From positions 1 to 57,531 of the forward strand of contig NZ_VPFD01000033.1 in assembly GCF_008014745.1 (NCBI RefSeq): a DNA stretch of 57,531 nt. The letters run 5' to 3'. The translations under genes and the position numbers were made by a program. The stretch comes from Massilia arenae (lineage in GTDB: Bacteria; Pseudomonadota; Gammaproteobacteria; Burkholderiales; Burkholderiaceae_D). This document shows positions 15,607 to 24,060 of this stretch, piece by piece; position 1 is the stretch's first letter, and each line of letters begins with the position of its first letter. Under the pieces are notes generated by a model. It saw only the letters and a list, made by a program, of their open reading frames with translations. It ran no database searches and was not told where the DNA came from.

Positions 15607-16620
15607 ATGACCACCGAATTCATCTGGCAACTGCCCACCAGCGGCGACGGCCGCTACTCGCAAGCGCAGCGCAGCCGCCGCGGAGAGCGCGCCGCGCCGG
15701 GCCACATTCCGTTCACGGAAGGCGTGAGCGATCCGCGCGGCGACCGCTTCAATTACTTCGACTACCTGCACCAGGTCGCGCGCGCCGCCGACATCACAGG
15801 CTTCGATGGCGTGCTGGTCCCGCATGACCTGGAAGGCGACGAATCCTGGATCGTGGCCGGCTACCTGGCGCGCGGCACGCGGCATGTGCGGCTGATCGCC
15901 GGCTTCGATGCGGCCTGGGGCTCGGCGGTGTATGCCGCCAAGAACGCGGTCAGCCTCCAGCGCGCGACCAATGGCCGCTTCGGCTGGCAGATCGTCGCGG
16001 GTGCGGACGAGGCGACGCGCCGGCGCCATGCCGACAATGTGCCGCAACACGATGTGCTGGCGCGGATCGATGAATTCGTGACCGTCGCACGCGGCGTGCA
16101 GACCAGTGCCCCCTACGACTTCAACGGCCGCTTCTTCGAAGTGCAGGGCGGTGGCTTCCGTGGGCCGCTGGGCGGCAACCCCTTGCCGCCGGTGTACCTG
16201 GGAGGCACGTCGGAAGAGGCGCTTGCGCTGTCGGCGCGGCAGGCCGACGTCCACGTGTTCGATGCCGCCTCGGTTGGGGAACTGCATGCGCCCATCGCGC
16301 GCCTGCGTGAGCTGGCCCAGGGTCGGTCGCTCGCGATCGGACTGCGCATCGACGTGCTGGCGCGCGAAGACGCGGCGGAAGCGGAGCGCGAGGCCGCGCT
16401 CTACCTGGCGCAGAGCGGGCAAGAGCGTGCCGGCTTCGAGCGCCGCACCCTGGTTGGCAGCTATGACGAGGTCGAACAGCGCCTGGCCGAGTATGCGGAG
16501 GCGGGCGTCACCAGCTTCGTGCTGGGCGCCACGCCGCATCTCGAAGAAGCATGGCGCTTCGGCGAGTACGTGCTGCCGCGCCTGCGCGCCCGCTTGAACC
16601 AGAACCGCCAGGCCGCCTGA
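15607..16620 (+). CDS. LLM-class flavin monooxygenase, SsuD-like (short)
   Basis: This 337-residue FMNH2-dependent monooxygenase has a luciferase-like barrel. EFIWQLPTSGDGRYSQ matches the SsuD N-terminus (FWFLPTHGDGHY). TNGRFGWQIVAG, PPVYLGGTSEEALALSARQADVHVFD and SFVLGATPHLEEAWRFGEYVLPRLR follow the family. It is about 45 residues shorter than SsuD and lacks most of its long insertion, so its substrate probably differs from simple alkanesulfonates. It should break a C-S bond or oxidise a sulfone or sulfonate. It is first in a two-gene operon with the SsuD homolog that follows after 27 bases. Confidence 0.85.
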   Translation: MTTEFIWQLPTSGDGRYSQAQRSRRGERAAPGHIPFTEGVSDPRGDRFNYFDYLHQVARAADITGFDGVLVPHDLEGDESWIVAGYLARGTRHVRLIAGFDAAWGSAVYAAKNAVSLQRATNGRFGWQIVAGADEATRRRHADNVPQHDVLARIDEFVTVARGVQTSAPYDFNGRFFEVQGGGFRGPLGGNPLPPVYLGGTSEEALALSARQADVHVFDAASVGELHAPIARLRELAQGRSLAIGLRIDVLAREDAAEAEREAALYLAQSGQERAGFERRTLVGSYDEVEQRLAEYAEAGVTSFVLGATPHLEEAWRFGEYVLPRLRARLNQNRQAA

Positions 16621-16647
16621 CCCTCTCCGTATTCAAGGACATCCATC

Positions 16648-17805
16648 ATGACCATCGATATCTTCTGGCGTATTCCAACCCACGGCGAACCGAGCTCGCA
16701 CCGCAGCCGCGCGCCGCACCGCGGCGACTGGTTCCCCGGTAACGACAACCTGCGCAACCCCAGCGTCGGCGGCGGCAGCGGCGGTTTCAGCTACATCGAC
16801 TACATCGCCGAGATCGCCCATGCGGCCGAGATCTCCGGCTTCCAGGGCGGCCTGATACCGTCGTTCCCGATGACCGACGAGCCGTGGGTGATCTCGAGCC
16901 TTCTGGCGCGCGAGACCTCGACCTTCCGCTTCATGATCCCGTTCCAGCCGGGGTTCCTGAACCCGGTGGTGGCGGCGCGCATGACCGCCAGCCTGCAGCG
17001 CGCCACCGGCGGGCGGGCGCTCTACAACGTGATCACCGGTGGTGGCGGGCCGGCGCAGCTGTGGTGGGGCGATTCGGCCGGCCACGACGACCGCTATACC
17101 CGCACCACCGAATTCCTCGACATCGTGCGCGGCGTCTGGCGCGGCGGGTCCTTCTCTTACCAGGGCAAGTTCTACCAGGTCGAGGACGCAGGCCTGGCGC
17201 ATCCGCTGTCCAGCCAGGACTTCCCCGAGATTTACTTCTCCGGCTCGTCCGATGCGGCGCTGGCCTCGGCCTCGAAGCATGCCGACTACTACCTGACCTG
17301 GCTCGAGCCCTTCGAGCAGCTGCGCGAGAAGTTCGCCAAGGTCAAGGAGAAGACCGACAAGCTGGGACGCAAGATCAAGTGCGCGGTGCGGGTCGACATC
17401 GTGGCGCGCGCCACCGAAGAAGAAGCCTGGGCCGAGGTGGCGAAGGGCTTTGCCAATACCGACAAGGCCACGCTGGACGCCTTCCTCGGCGTTGACGGCA
17501 GCGATTCGGTCGGCGCGGCGCGCCAGCGCGGCAACCGTCCGACCACGGTCAACAGCTACAAGGACCTGATCGTCGAGCCGAATATCTGGTCGGGCTTCAA
17601 TCTGCTGCGCGGTGGCCAGACCCAGGGCATCGTCGGCAGTTACGAGCAGGTGGCGCAGCGGCTGGACGATCTGGTCCAGCTGGGCGCCGACGCCTTCATC
17701 CTGGCCAGCACGCCGCACCTGGAAGAAGCCTATCGGGTGGGCGAGGAAGTGTTGCCGCTGGTGCGTGGGCGCGCCGGCCAGCAACTGCTGCGCGCGGTTG
17801 GATAG
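16648..17805 (+). CDS. ssuD: FMNH2-dependent alkanesulfonate monooxygenase (SsuD family)
   Basis: The 385-residue protein closely follows SsuD along its length: DIFWRIPTHGEPS, MTASLQRATGGRALYNVITGG, FPEIYFSGSSDAALASASKHADYYLTWLEP, DGSDSVGAARQRGNRPT, PNIWSGFNLLRGGQTQGIVGS and TPHLEEAYRVGEEVLPLVRG. The reaction is conversion of a sulfonate to an aldehyde plus sulfite using O2 and FMNH2. It is the second gene of the operon from the promoter at 15558, and a terminator follows 23 bases after the stop. The substrate may differ from that of the E. coli enzyme. Confidence 0.88.
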   Translation: MTIDIFWRIPTHGEPSSHRSRAPHRGDWFPGNDNLRNPSVGGGSGGFSYIDYIAEIAHAAEISGFQGGLIPSFPMTDEPWVISSLLARETSTFRFMIPFQPGFLNPVVAARMTASLQRATGGRALYNVITGGGGPAQLWWGDSAGHDDRYTRTTEFLDIVRGVWRGGSFSYQGKFYQVEDAGLAHPLSSQDFPEIYFSGSSDAALASASKHADYYLTWLEPFEQLREKFAKVKEKTDKLGRKIKCAVRVDIVARATEEEAWAEVAKGFANTDKATLDAFLGVDGSDSVGAARQRGNRPTTVNSYKDLIVEPNIWSGFNLLRGGQTQGIVGSYEQVAQRLDDLVQLGADAFILASTPHLEEAYRVGEEVLPLVRGRAGQQLLRAVG

Positions 17806-17828
17806 AGCGCGTTCTTTTGACGGACAAG

Positions 17829-17857
17829 AAGGCCGGGGCGACCCGGCCTTTTCTTTT
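17829..17857 (+). terminator. Rho-independent terminator
   Basis: AAGGCCGGG-GCGA-CCCGGCCTT followed by TTCTTTT makes a nine-pair stem with a tetraloop and a U-rich tail. It closes the monooxygenase operon. Confidence 0.92.
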
Positions 17858-17963
17858 GCTCCTTGCGCGGCACCGTTTCGCGCTGCACTGCACCAATCCC
17901 AACACTCGCGCGCGAACTGCTAGCTAATCAACATAAAACTGCCGCAAACCGGCGATTTTCAGC

Positions 17964-17978
17964 GGGCACGGTGCTTGC
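17964..17978 (+). promoter_or_regulatory. Sigma-54 promoter for TonB receptor
   Basis: GGGCACGGTGCTTGC has GG, ten bases, GC with a perfect TTGC. The -24 element is GGGCACG against TGGCACG. It lies 44 bases before ATG 18022. No other promoter is obvious in the 216-base gap. Confidence 0.7.
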
Positions 17979-18021
17979 GAATAGATCAGCGTCCAACGAC
18001 TTTTTCTAATAAAGGATGCAT

Positions 18022-20409
18022 ATGCGCAGTTCGACTTTTCCTGCCACCCCGGGGCACACCACCAACCTCAATCCAACCCTGCTGGTGCGCGCCATGCGCG
18101 CCGCCTTCGCCGTGACGCTCGGCGGCTGCGCGTTCGCCGGCATGGCGCACGCCGCGCCCGAAGACATCGACGCTGCCGAAGCGCCGGTGGATGCCGCCCC
18201 TGAACCTGCGCTGGCGCCGGTGACCTTGCAGACCGTGACCGTGACGGCGCAAAAACGCGAGGGCCGCGCCCAGGATGTGCCGAGCGCGATCACGGTATTG
18301 GGCGGGAACGAGCTGCTATCCGAAGGCGTGGGCCGTTCGGCCAACGAGATCCTGAACTACGTGCCCAATGCCTCGGCCGGAACCCAGCAGCACAGCCGTC
18401 CGCGCTGGTGGATCCGCGGCGTCGGCGCCGGCCAGCAGCAGCTCGACTTCCCGAACCCGGTCGGCTTCTACCGCGACGACGTCTATATCAGCAACTCGAG
18501 CGCGACCGGCTTCCCGCTGTTCGACCTCGAGCGCGTGGAAGTGCTGCGCGGCCCGCAGGGCACCTTGTGGGGCAAGAACACCACGGGCGGCGCCATCAAC
18601 GTGGTGTCGCGCAAGCCGAGCGCCCAGACCGACGGCTACTTCAAGGCCGATTACAGCAGCCATGACACGGTGCTGCTGCAGGGAGCGATCGGCGGCAGCA
18701 TCAAGGACGACGTGCTCACCGGCCGCATTTCCTTCCATTCGGAGGAGCAGCACGAGGGCAACTTCAACAACGTCTTCAAGGGCACGAAGGATGGAGAGCT
18801 GAAGGACAACGCCCTGCGCGCCCAGCTGCGCGCCAAGATCAACCGCGACTTCACCGCCAATCTGTCGCTGCACTACCGCGACTACCGGGTCGACGGCGCC
18901 ACCACCACGGTGGCCAGCTACGCGCCCAATGGCGTGTACCGCAACGGCTACGTCCCGTCGCGCGACCCCGAGGACGTCAGCAGCAATGCGCCATCGATCC
19001 AGAATATCGAGCAGAAGGGCGCCAACCTGACGCTCGAGCACGCGTTCGGCGACTATGCGCTGACGTCGATCACGGGGTATGAGGACTTCGAATCGGACAG
19101 CCTGACCGATTCTGACAACTCGCCGCTCGAGATCAGCCGGGGCCGCACGGAGGCGCGCAGCCGCCAGTTCTCGCAGGAGCTGCGCCTGGCCTCGCCCAAG
19201 GGCGACCGCATCAACTGGGTCGGCGGCCTGCATTATTTCAGGGAGACGATCGATTCGGATTCTTCGGTGGCGCGCCTGCCGGAGCCGATCGCGGCAGCCT
19301 TCCTGCCCAGCACCCAGCCGGTGGGCTTCAACAACACACTTTACAAGCACAAGACGCGCAGCTTCGCCGCGTTCGGCAGCGCCACCGTCGACTTCACCGA
19401 GCGCCTGCTGGCCACCATCGGCCTGCGCTGGACCACCGAAACCAAGGATCTCGACCTGCGCCGCATCCAGGCGGCCTCGAACACGATCAACTTCGGCAAT
19501 GCCGACAACTGGTGGAACACCCTTGTCGGCGGCAATTTCGGCGCGCCGGCGGTGGCCCGCAACAACTTCACGTCCAACCCCTCCACCACCTGGCGCGCCT
19601 GGACGTACGACTTCACCCCGCAGTACAAGATCGACGAGAACAAGCGCGTCTATTTCAAGTACGCGCACGGCATCAAGTCGGGCGGCTACAACACCAGCGC
19701 CGCCGACGTGCGCGCGCTGAACACGGTGGAGCCGGAAGAACTCGACTCGTACGAGGTCGGCCTGAAATCCGAATGGCTGGGCCGGCGCCTGAACCTGAAC
19801 GCCAACCTGTTCTACTACGATTACCAGAAGGTGCAGGTCAACATCACCGGCATCTACAACGGCGACCCGACCCAGACCGTCAACTACCTGCAGAACGTCG
19901 ATCGCGCTCACGTGTATGGCGCGGAATTCGAGCTCGAGGCCCGTCCGACGGAAGCGCTGCACCTGCAGGCCAGTGTCGGCCTGCTGCGCACCCAGTTCGA
20001 CAGCTTCGAGATCCAGAACGGCGGCGGCAGCCGCAATGGCAACGAGTTTGTGCGCTCACCGCATGTGACGGCGCTGCTGGCTGCCGACTACAAGGTCCCG
20101 CTGGCCAATGGCGGGCGGGTCGTGTTCGGCGTCGATAGCCATTACACCGGCAAGCAGTTCTACTTCGTCGATCCGCAGCTCGACTCGCGCTACCTGCTGA
20201 ACCAGAGCGGCTACACGCTCACGAATGCACGCGCCATCTATACCGCGCCCGGCGGCCAGCACGAGTTCCGCGTCTACGCCGACAACATCACCGACAAGGT
20301 CTATAAAAACCACTCGCTGACGGCCTTCGTGCCGGGCACCACCAACGGCGACGTCGTGTACTGGGCGCCGGGCCGGCGCGTTGGCGGATCGTACACCTAT
20401 CACTTCTGA
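18022..20409 (+). CDS. TonB-dependent receptor of the sulfur regulon
   Basis: The 795-residue outer-membrane receptor has a signal peptide (MAHAAPE end, about residue 43), a TonB-box-like LQTVTVTAQKRE at about 72-83, a plug (DVPSAITVLGGNELL, IRGVGAGQQQ, VEVLRGPQGTLWGKNTTGGAINVVSRKP) and a 22-strand-type barrel ending SYTYHF. Start 18022 is preferred over ATG 18016 because AAAGGA then lies at proper distance. A sigma-54 promoter and its position between monooxygenase and ABC importer genes suggest uptake of an organosulfur compound too large or scarce for porins. Confidence 0.88.
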   Translation: MRSSTFPATPGHTTNLNPTLLVRAMRAAFAVTLGGCAFAGMAHAAPEDIDAAEAPVDAAPEPALAPVTLQTVTVTAQKREGRAQDVPSAITVLGGNELLSEGVGRSANEILNYVPNASAGTQQHSRPRWWIRGVGAGQQQLDFPNPVGFYRDDVYISNSSATGFPLFDLERVEVLRGPQGTLWGKNTTGGAINVVSRKPSAQTDGYFKADYSSHDTVLLQGAIGGSIKDDVLTGRISFHSEEQHEGNFNNVFKGTKDGELKDNALRAQLRAKINRDFTANLSLHYRDYRVDGATTTVASYAPNGVYRNGYVPSRDPEDVSSNAPSIQNIEQKGANLTLEHAFGDYALTSITGYEDFESDSLTDSDNSPLEISRGRTEARSRQFSQELRLASPKGDRINWVGGLHYFRETIDSDSSVARLPEPIAAAFLPSTQPVGFNNTLYKHKTRSFAAFGSATVDFTERLLATIGLRWTTETKDLDLRRIQAASNTINFGNADNWWNTLVGGNFGAPAVARNNFTSNPSTTWRAWTYDFTPQYKIDENKRVYFKYAHGIKSGGYNTSAADVRALNTVEPEELDSYEVGLKSEWLGRRLNLNANLFYYDYQKVQVNITGIYNGDPTQTVNYLQNVDRAHVYGAEFELEARPTEALHLQASVGLLRTQFDSFEIQNGGGSRNGNEFVRSPHVTALLAADYKVPLANGGRVVFGVDSHYTGKQFYFVDPQLDSRYLLNQSGYTLTNARAIYTAPGGQHEFRVYADNITDKVYKNHSLTAFVPGTTNGDVVYWAPGRRVGGSYTYHF

Positions 20410-20419
20410 TCGAGACACC

Positions 20420-20469
20420 GTTGCTGGCGCAGCAGCAGTGCCGAAGGCCGCTGCTGCTGCGCAGCCAAC
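20420..20469. promoter_or_regulatory. Imperfect dyad, candidate enhancer for the ABC operon
   Basis: Two 19-base arms (20420-20438 and 20451-20469) match at 16 positions in inverted order, with CGCAGCAGCAG/CTGCTGCTGCG as core. It ends 20 bases before the sigma-54 promoter at 20489. It is placed like an upstream activator site, but it could also act as a stop hairpin for the receptor mRNA, since the receptor stop is only 10 bases away. Confidence 0.4.
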
Positions 20470-20488
20470 AGTTGCCACTCCCAAAAGC

Positions 20489-20503
20489 TGGCATACGTCT
20501 TGC
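20489..20503 (+). promoter_or_regulatory. Sigma-54 promoter for the aldolase-ABC operon
   Basis: TGGCATACGTCTTGC, followed by A, has a perfect -12 TTGCA and a -24 TGGCAT that differs from consensus at one base. It lies 40 bases before ATG 20544. Confidence 0.8.
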
Positions 20504-20543
20504 AACTCTTTGAATATCGAACCACAGACACCGGAGAACGACC

Positions 20544-21296
20544 ATGAGCGACATCCTCGACGCAGTGAAACCCGACACCACCACCACCCGCCTGAGCGAC
20601 AAGGTCCTGGCCTTCGTCGAACAAACCCGCAAGGACGCCCAGCTGGCGTTTTCCGCCTTGCGTGAGACCGGCAGCCTGACGGCCTTCGGCACCGTCGGCT
20701 TCGTCGAGCGGGTGCCGGGCGAAGACCTGGTGGTCATCGTCAACGACCCGGGCCCGTTCCGCAAGGGCGAGCCGCTGGTGGCCACCGTCGCGGGACTGGA
20801 CGGCACCATCTACGCCGGCGACAACAAGAGCGGCGGCGGGGCGGGGCGCTACCTGAAGCTGTTCAATACCCACCCGGACGTGACCACCATCTCGCACGTG
20901 CATTCGCCGGCGCTCGGCGCCTGGGCCCAGACCCACCGCACCCTACCGATCCGTTACGTGCCGGTGCAGCGCTTCCAGCTGATCCGCGAGATCCCGATCT
21001 ATATCGACCGTCGCCAGCCGGAGGTCGACTTCATCCTCGACGAGATCGCGAAGAACCCGTATGCGACGGCGATCCTGGAAGCCAATGGCGGCTCCACCGT
21101 ATGGGGCAAGGGAGGGCTGCTCAAGACGGCCGAGTTCATCCTGCTGCTGGAAGAAGGCGCCAAGATCCAGATCGCGGCCGAGGCGGTGGGCGGCTCGCGC
21201 GACTTCGGTCCCGGCGTCCTGCTGCAGCAATGGAAGATGAGCAAGCTGATCGACCAGGCGCGTTCGCTGTCGCTGCTGCCCGCGACCGACCTGTAA
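20544..21296 (+). CDS. Class II aldolase/adducin-like protein
   Basis: The 250-residue soluble protein has the class II aldolase fold. The metal-binding His pair is in ISHVHSPALGAWAQ. KGEPLVATVAGLDGTIYAGDNKSGGGAG takes the place of the phosphate-loop region, and VWGKGGLLKTAEFILLLEEGAKIQ ends the domain. It leads the importer operon and is probably co-regulated by sigma-54. Class II aldolases split phosphorylated or thio-sugars, and some act in sulfur salvage (methylthioribulose-type substrates). The substrate here is unknown, and a lyase that frees the carbon part of the imported sulfur compound is only a guess. Confidence 0.8.
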   Translation: MSDILDAVKPDTTTTRLSDKVLAFVEQTRKDAQLAFSALRETGSLTAFGTVGFVERVPGEDLVVIVNDPGPFRKGEPLVATVAGLDGTIYAGDNKSGGGAGRYLKLFNTHPDVTTISHVHSPALGAWAQTHRTLPIRYVPVQRFQLIREIPIYIDRRQPEVDFILDEIAKNPYATAILEANGGSTVWGKGGLLKTAEFILLLEEGAKIQIAAEAVGGSRDFGPGVLLQQWKMSKLIDQARSLSLLPATDL

Positions 21297-21306
21297 GGAG
21301 CCGACC

Positions 21307-22386
21307 ATGCCTGTTCCACCATTCTCGCAGCGGCGCCGCCTGGTCGGACTGTCGGCCGCGCTGATGCCGGTGCTGTTGTCCGCCACCCAGGCCCGCGCCG
21401 CCGAACCTTTGCCTCCGGCCTTGCGGATCGCCGCCGTATCGCGCACCGGGACATCGGGCAAGACCCTGTTCGCCGGCTCCTCGGCGCTGGTGCAGGAGCA
21501 GGGTTGGCTGGCGGCCGAACTGGGCAAGCTTGGGGTCAAGCTGCAGTGGGTGCCGGTTACCACCAACTCGGTGGCGGTCCAGGTCAATGAGGCCTTCGCC
21601 AACAAGTCGATCGACTTCGCCCAGTACGGCGACCTGCCGTCGATCATCGCCAACGCTTCGGGACTGCGCACCCAGCTGGTGGTCCCGGGCGGCAGCATGA
21701 ACAACACCTACCTGGTGGTGCCGGCCGACTCCAACGCGCGCTCGATCAAGGATTTGAAGGGCAAGAAGATCGCGCTGCATCGCGGCCGGCCATGGGAATT
21801 CCCGTTCTCGCGGCTGCTGGCCGCCAACGGCATGACGCAGAAGGACGTGCGCATCCTGAACCTGAATCCGCAGGCCGGCGCCTCGGCGGTGGCGAGCGGC
21901 AGCGCCGACGCCTTCTTTACCTTGAGCGACGCTTTTCTGTTGGAGGATAAGAAGGTCGGCAAGATCATCTGGTCGAGCAAGCAGGCGCCCCAGGACTGGA
22001 AGATGCGCGCCGAGCTGTGGGGCGACAGTGCCTTCCTGCAGAAGCATCCGCGGCTGGCGCAACTGGTGGCAACCGCCTACGTCAAGGCGCATCAGAGCGT
22101 GATCGGAGAAAACGGTCGCGAGAACTACATCCGCCACGAGGTCGCAGCCGGTCATGCGCGCAGCCTGATCGAGCGCGAGTGGGGAGGCGACAATACCGAC
22201 TGGAACACGCGCTGGGCGCCGCTGTTCACGCCCGAGCTGCGAGCGCACTACGCCGCCGGCGCCGCCTATGCCCAGCAGGCGCGCCTGATCGGACGGCCGC
22301 TGGACACTACCAATCTGTATGCGCCGCAGTTCGTCGAGCAGGCGCTGGCCCAGCTCAAGCTGCAGAACCTGTGGGCGAGCCGATGA
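21307..22386 (+). CDS. ABC substrate-binding protein, aliphatic sulfonate type (SsuA-like)
   Basis: This 359-residue periplasmic protein has a signal with SQRRRLVGLSAALM (possibly Tat-like), cut near ARA-AEP (about residue 31). The mature part follows the SsuA/TauA pattern: VPVTTNSVAVQVNEAFANKSIDFAQYGDLPSIIANASG, LKGKKIALHRGRPWEFPFSRLLAANGM and YVKAHQSVIGENGRENYIRHE. It should capture the substrate for the two permeases encoded next. Its stop overlaps the next start by ATGA, so expression is coupled. Confidence 0.88.
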   Translation: MPVPPFSQRRRLVGLSAALMPVLLSATQARAAEPLPPALRIAAVSRTGTSGKTLFAGSSALVQEQGWLAAELGKLGVKLQWVPVTTNSVAVQVNEAFANKSIDFAQYGDLPSIIANASGLRTQLVVPGGSMNNTYLVVPADSNARSIKDLKGKKIALHRGRPWEFPFSRLLAANGMTQKDVRILNLNPQAGASAVASGSADAFFTLSDAFLLEDKKVGKIIWSSKQAPQDWKMRAELWGDSAFLQKHPRLAQLVATAYVKAHQSVIGENGRENYIRHEVAAGHARSLIEREWGGDNTDWNTRWAPLFTPELRAHYAAGAAYAQQARLIGRPLDTTNLYAPQFVEQALAQLKLQNLWASR

Positions 22387-23276
22387 ATCCAGGTGTGCTG
22401 TCGGCCGCTGCGCGCGGCCTGGGCCCGGCCGAACATGCGCGCAAGGTGGCGCAACCCGGGCGGCCGGAGTCCCCGACTCCGGCGAGGGCCGTGCGGCCAC
22501 GTACCACGCGCTCCCTGGTCAACCGCTGGCTCGACTGGCGCTGGTCGGCCTGGACCTCGCCGCTGCTGGTGCTGGCGCTGTGGGTGGCGGCCACCGAGCT
22601 GGCGCTGGCGCCCGAGCAGATCCTGGTCCCGCCGTGGCAGGTACTGGTGAGCGGCTGGGAGCTGGCCGAGAGTGGAGAACTGGGAGAGCACGTGGGGATC
22701 AGCCTCTCCCGGCTGCTGTCGGGCTTCGGCTTCGGCAGCGTGCTGGGCGTCGCCTTCGGCCTGGCCGTCGGCTTGTCGTCGCGCCTGGATGCGTACACGG
22801 CGCCGACCTTCCAGGTGCTGCGCCAGATTCCGTCGGTGGCCCTGATCCCGCTGTTCATCCTGGTGTTCGGCATCGGCGAGACCTTCAAGGTCGTCATCGT
22901 GGCCAAGGCCAGCTTCTTCATCGTGGCGCTAGCGGTGCACGACGCCGTCAAGAGCCTGCCGGTGCGCTACCTCGAGGTGGCGGCGATGCTGCGTTTTTCG
23001 CGGCTGCAGGTGATCCGCCGGGTGGTGCTGCCGGCGATCGTGCCGGCCACCCTGACCGGGGTGCGCATTGCGCTCGGCCGCTCGTGGATGGTGCTGGTCG
23101 GCGCCGAGCTGCTGGCGGCCGAGAATGGCCTGGGGCAGATGATGGAGATGGCGCGCCAGATGTTCCGGCTCGATGTGGTGATGGTCGGCGTCGTGCTGAC
23201 CGGCCTGGTCGGGCTGGTGCTGGACCGGGGCTTCCGCCTGCTCGAGGCCTGGCTGATGCGCTGGCAGCGCCGTTGA
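22383..23276 (+). CDS. ABC permease, SsuC/TauC family (first)
   Basis: The 297-residue inner-membrane permease has an unusual charged 50-residue N-terminal tail before the first membrane helix (SPLLVLALWVAATELAL). The BPD_transp_1 core has the EAA-type loop VRYLEVAAMLRFSRLQVIRRVVLPAIVPATLTGVRIALG that contacts the ATPase. The start at 22383 overlaps the stop of the binding protein. Together with the next permease it would form a heterodimer channel, whereas classical SsuC is a homodimer. Confidence 0.87.
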   Translation: MNPGVLSAAARGLGPAEHARKVAQPGRPESPTPARAVRPRTTRSLVNRWLDWRWSAWTSPLLVLALWVAATELALAPEQILVPPWQVLVSGWELAESGELGEHVGISLSRLLSGFGFGSVLGVAFGLAVGLSSRLDAYTAPTFQVLRQIPSVALIPLFILVFGIGETFKVVIVAKASFFIVALAVHDAVKSLPVRYLEVAAMLRFSRLQVIRRVVLPAIVPATLTGVRIALGRSWMVLVGAELLAAENGLGQMMEMARQMFRLDVVMVGVVLTGLVGLVLDRGFRLLEAWLMRWQRR

Positions 23277-23289
23277 AGGGAAAGTGACG

Positions 23290-24060
23290 ATGAAACCGAT
23301 ATGGCAAGCCGCCGGCGCCGCGCTGCGGCCCCTGGTGCTGCCGGCCATCCTGCTGCTGGCCTGGCAGTGGGCGTCCGGCCGCGGCGCCAGCGCCGCCTAT
23401 GTGTTCGTGCCGCTCGAACAGCTGTGGACGGGCTTACAGGAGCTGCTGGCCGACGGCACGCTGGCGCTGCACGTGGCGGCCAGCCTGGAGCGCGCCCTGA
23501 CGGGGCTGGTGTGCGGCGCGCTGCTCGGCATCGCGACCGGCGCCCTGATGGCGCAGTCGCGCGTCGCCGAGCGCCTGGTCGGGCCGCTGTACCACACCAT
23601 CCGCCAGGTGCCGCTGCTGGGCCTTGTGCCGCTGATCGCCCTGTGGGCCGGCAGCGGCGAATTCGCCAAGCTGCTGATCATCGGGATCGCGGCCTTCTAT
23701 CCGACAGTGCTCAATACCTTCGAGGGCATGCGCCAGGTGGACGTGCGCTACCGCGAGGTCGGCGCCATGCTGACGCTCACGCGCGCCCAGACCTTCCGGC
23801 GCGTGCTGCTGCCGGCCGCGCTGCCGGCCATCATCACCGGCGTGACCCACGCCCAGGTGTTCGCCTGGCTGGCCTGCCTGGGCGGCGAGCTGCTGTTCGC
23901 CGCGGCGCCGGGCATCGGCTCGCTGCTGCTCGCCAGCGAGCAGACCGGCCGCATGGACGTGGTGGTGCTGTCGGTGCTGGTGATCTCGCTGCTGGCGCTG
24001 GTGCTGAACCTGCTGTTCACGCGGGCAGCGCGCCTGCTGGTTCGCGGAAGGTCAGCCTGA
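23290..24060 (+). CDS. ABC permease, SsuC/TauC family (second)
   Basis: The 256-residue inner-membrane permease has about six helices. Its EAA loop is VRYREVGAMLTLTRAQTFRRVLLPAALPAIITGV. Start ATG 23290 has AGGGAA upstream; a GTG at 23284 in frame is possible. The stop overlaps the MFS start. Two different permeases in one sulfonate-type importer suggest an asymmetric channel. Confidence 0.87.
   Translation: MKPIWQAAGAALRPLVLPAILLLAWQWASGRGASAAYVFVPLEQLWTGLQELLADGTLALHVAASLERALTGLVCGALLGIATGALMAQSRVAERLVGPLYHTIRQVPLLGLVPLIALWAGSGEFAKLLIIGIAAFYPTVLNTFEGMRQVDVRYREVGAMLTLTRAQTFRRVLLPAALPAIITGVTHAQVFAWLACLGGELLFAAAPGIGSLLLASEQTGRMDVVVLSVLVISLLALVLNLLFTRAARLLVRGRSA

Noticed and set aside
20420..20469. 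Simple Rho-independent terminator after the TonB receptor
   Set aside because: The dyad lacks a following T-run and has mismatches. A role as an activator site for the sigma-54 promoter is at least as likely, so it was not listed as a terminator.
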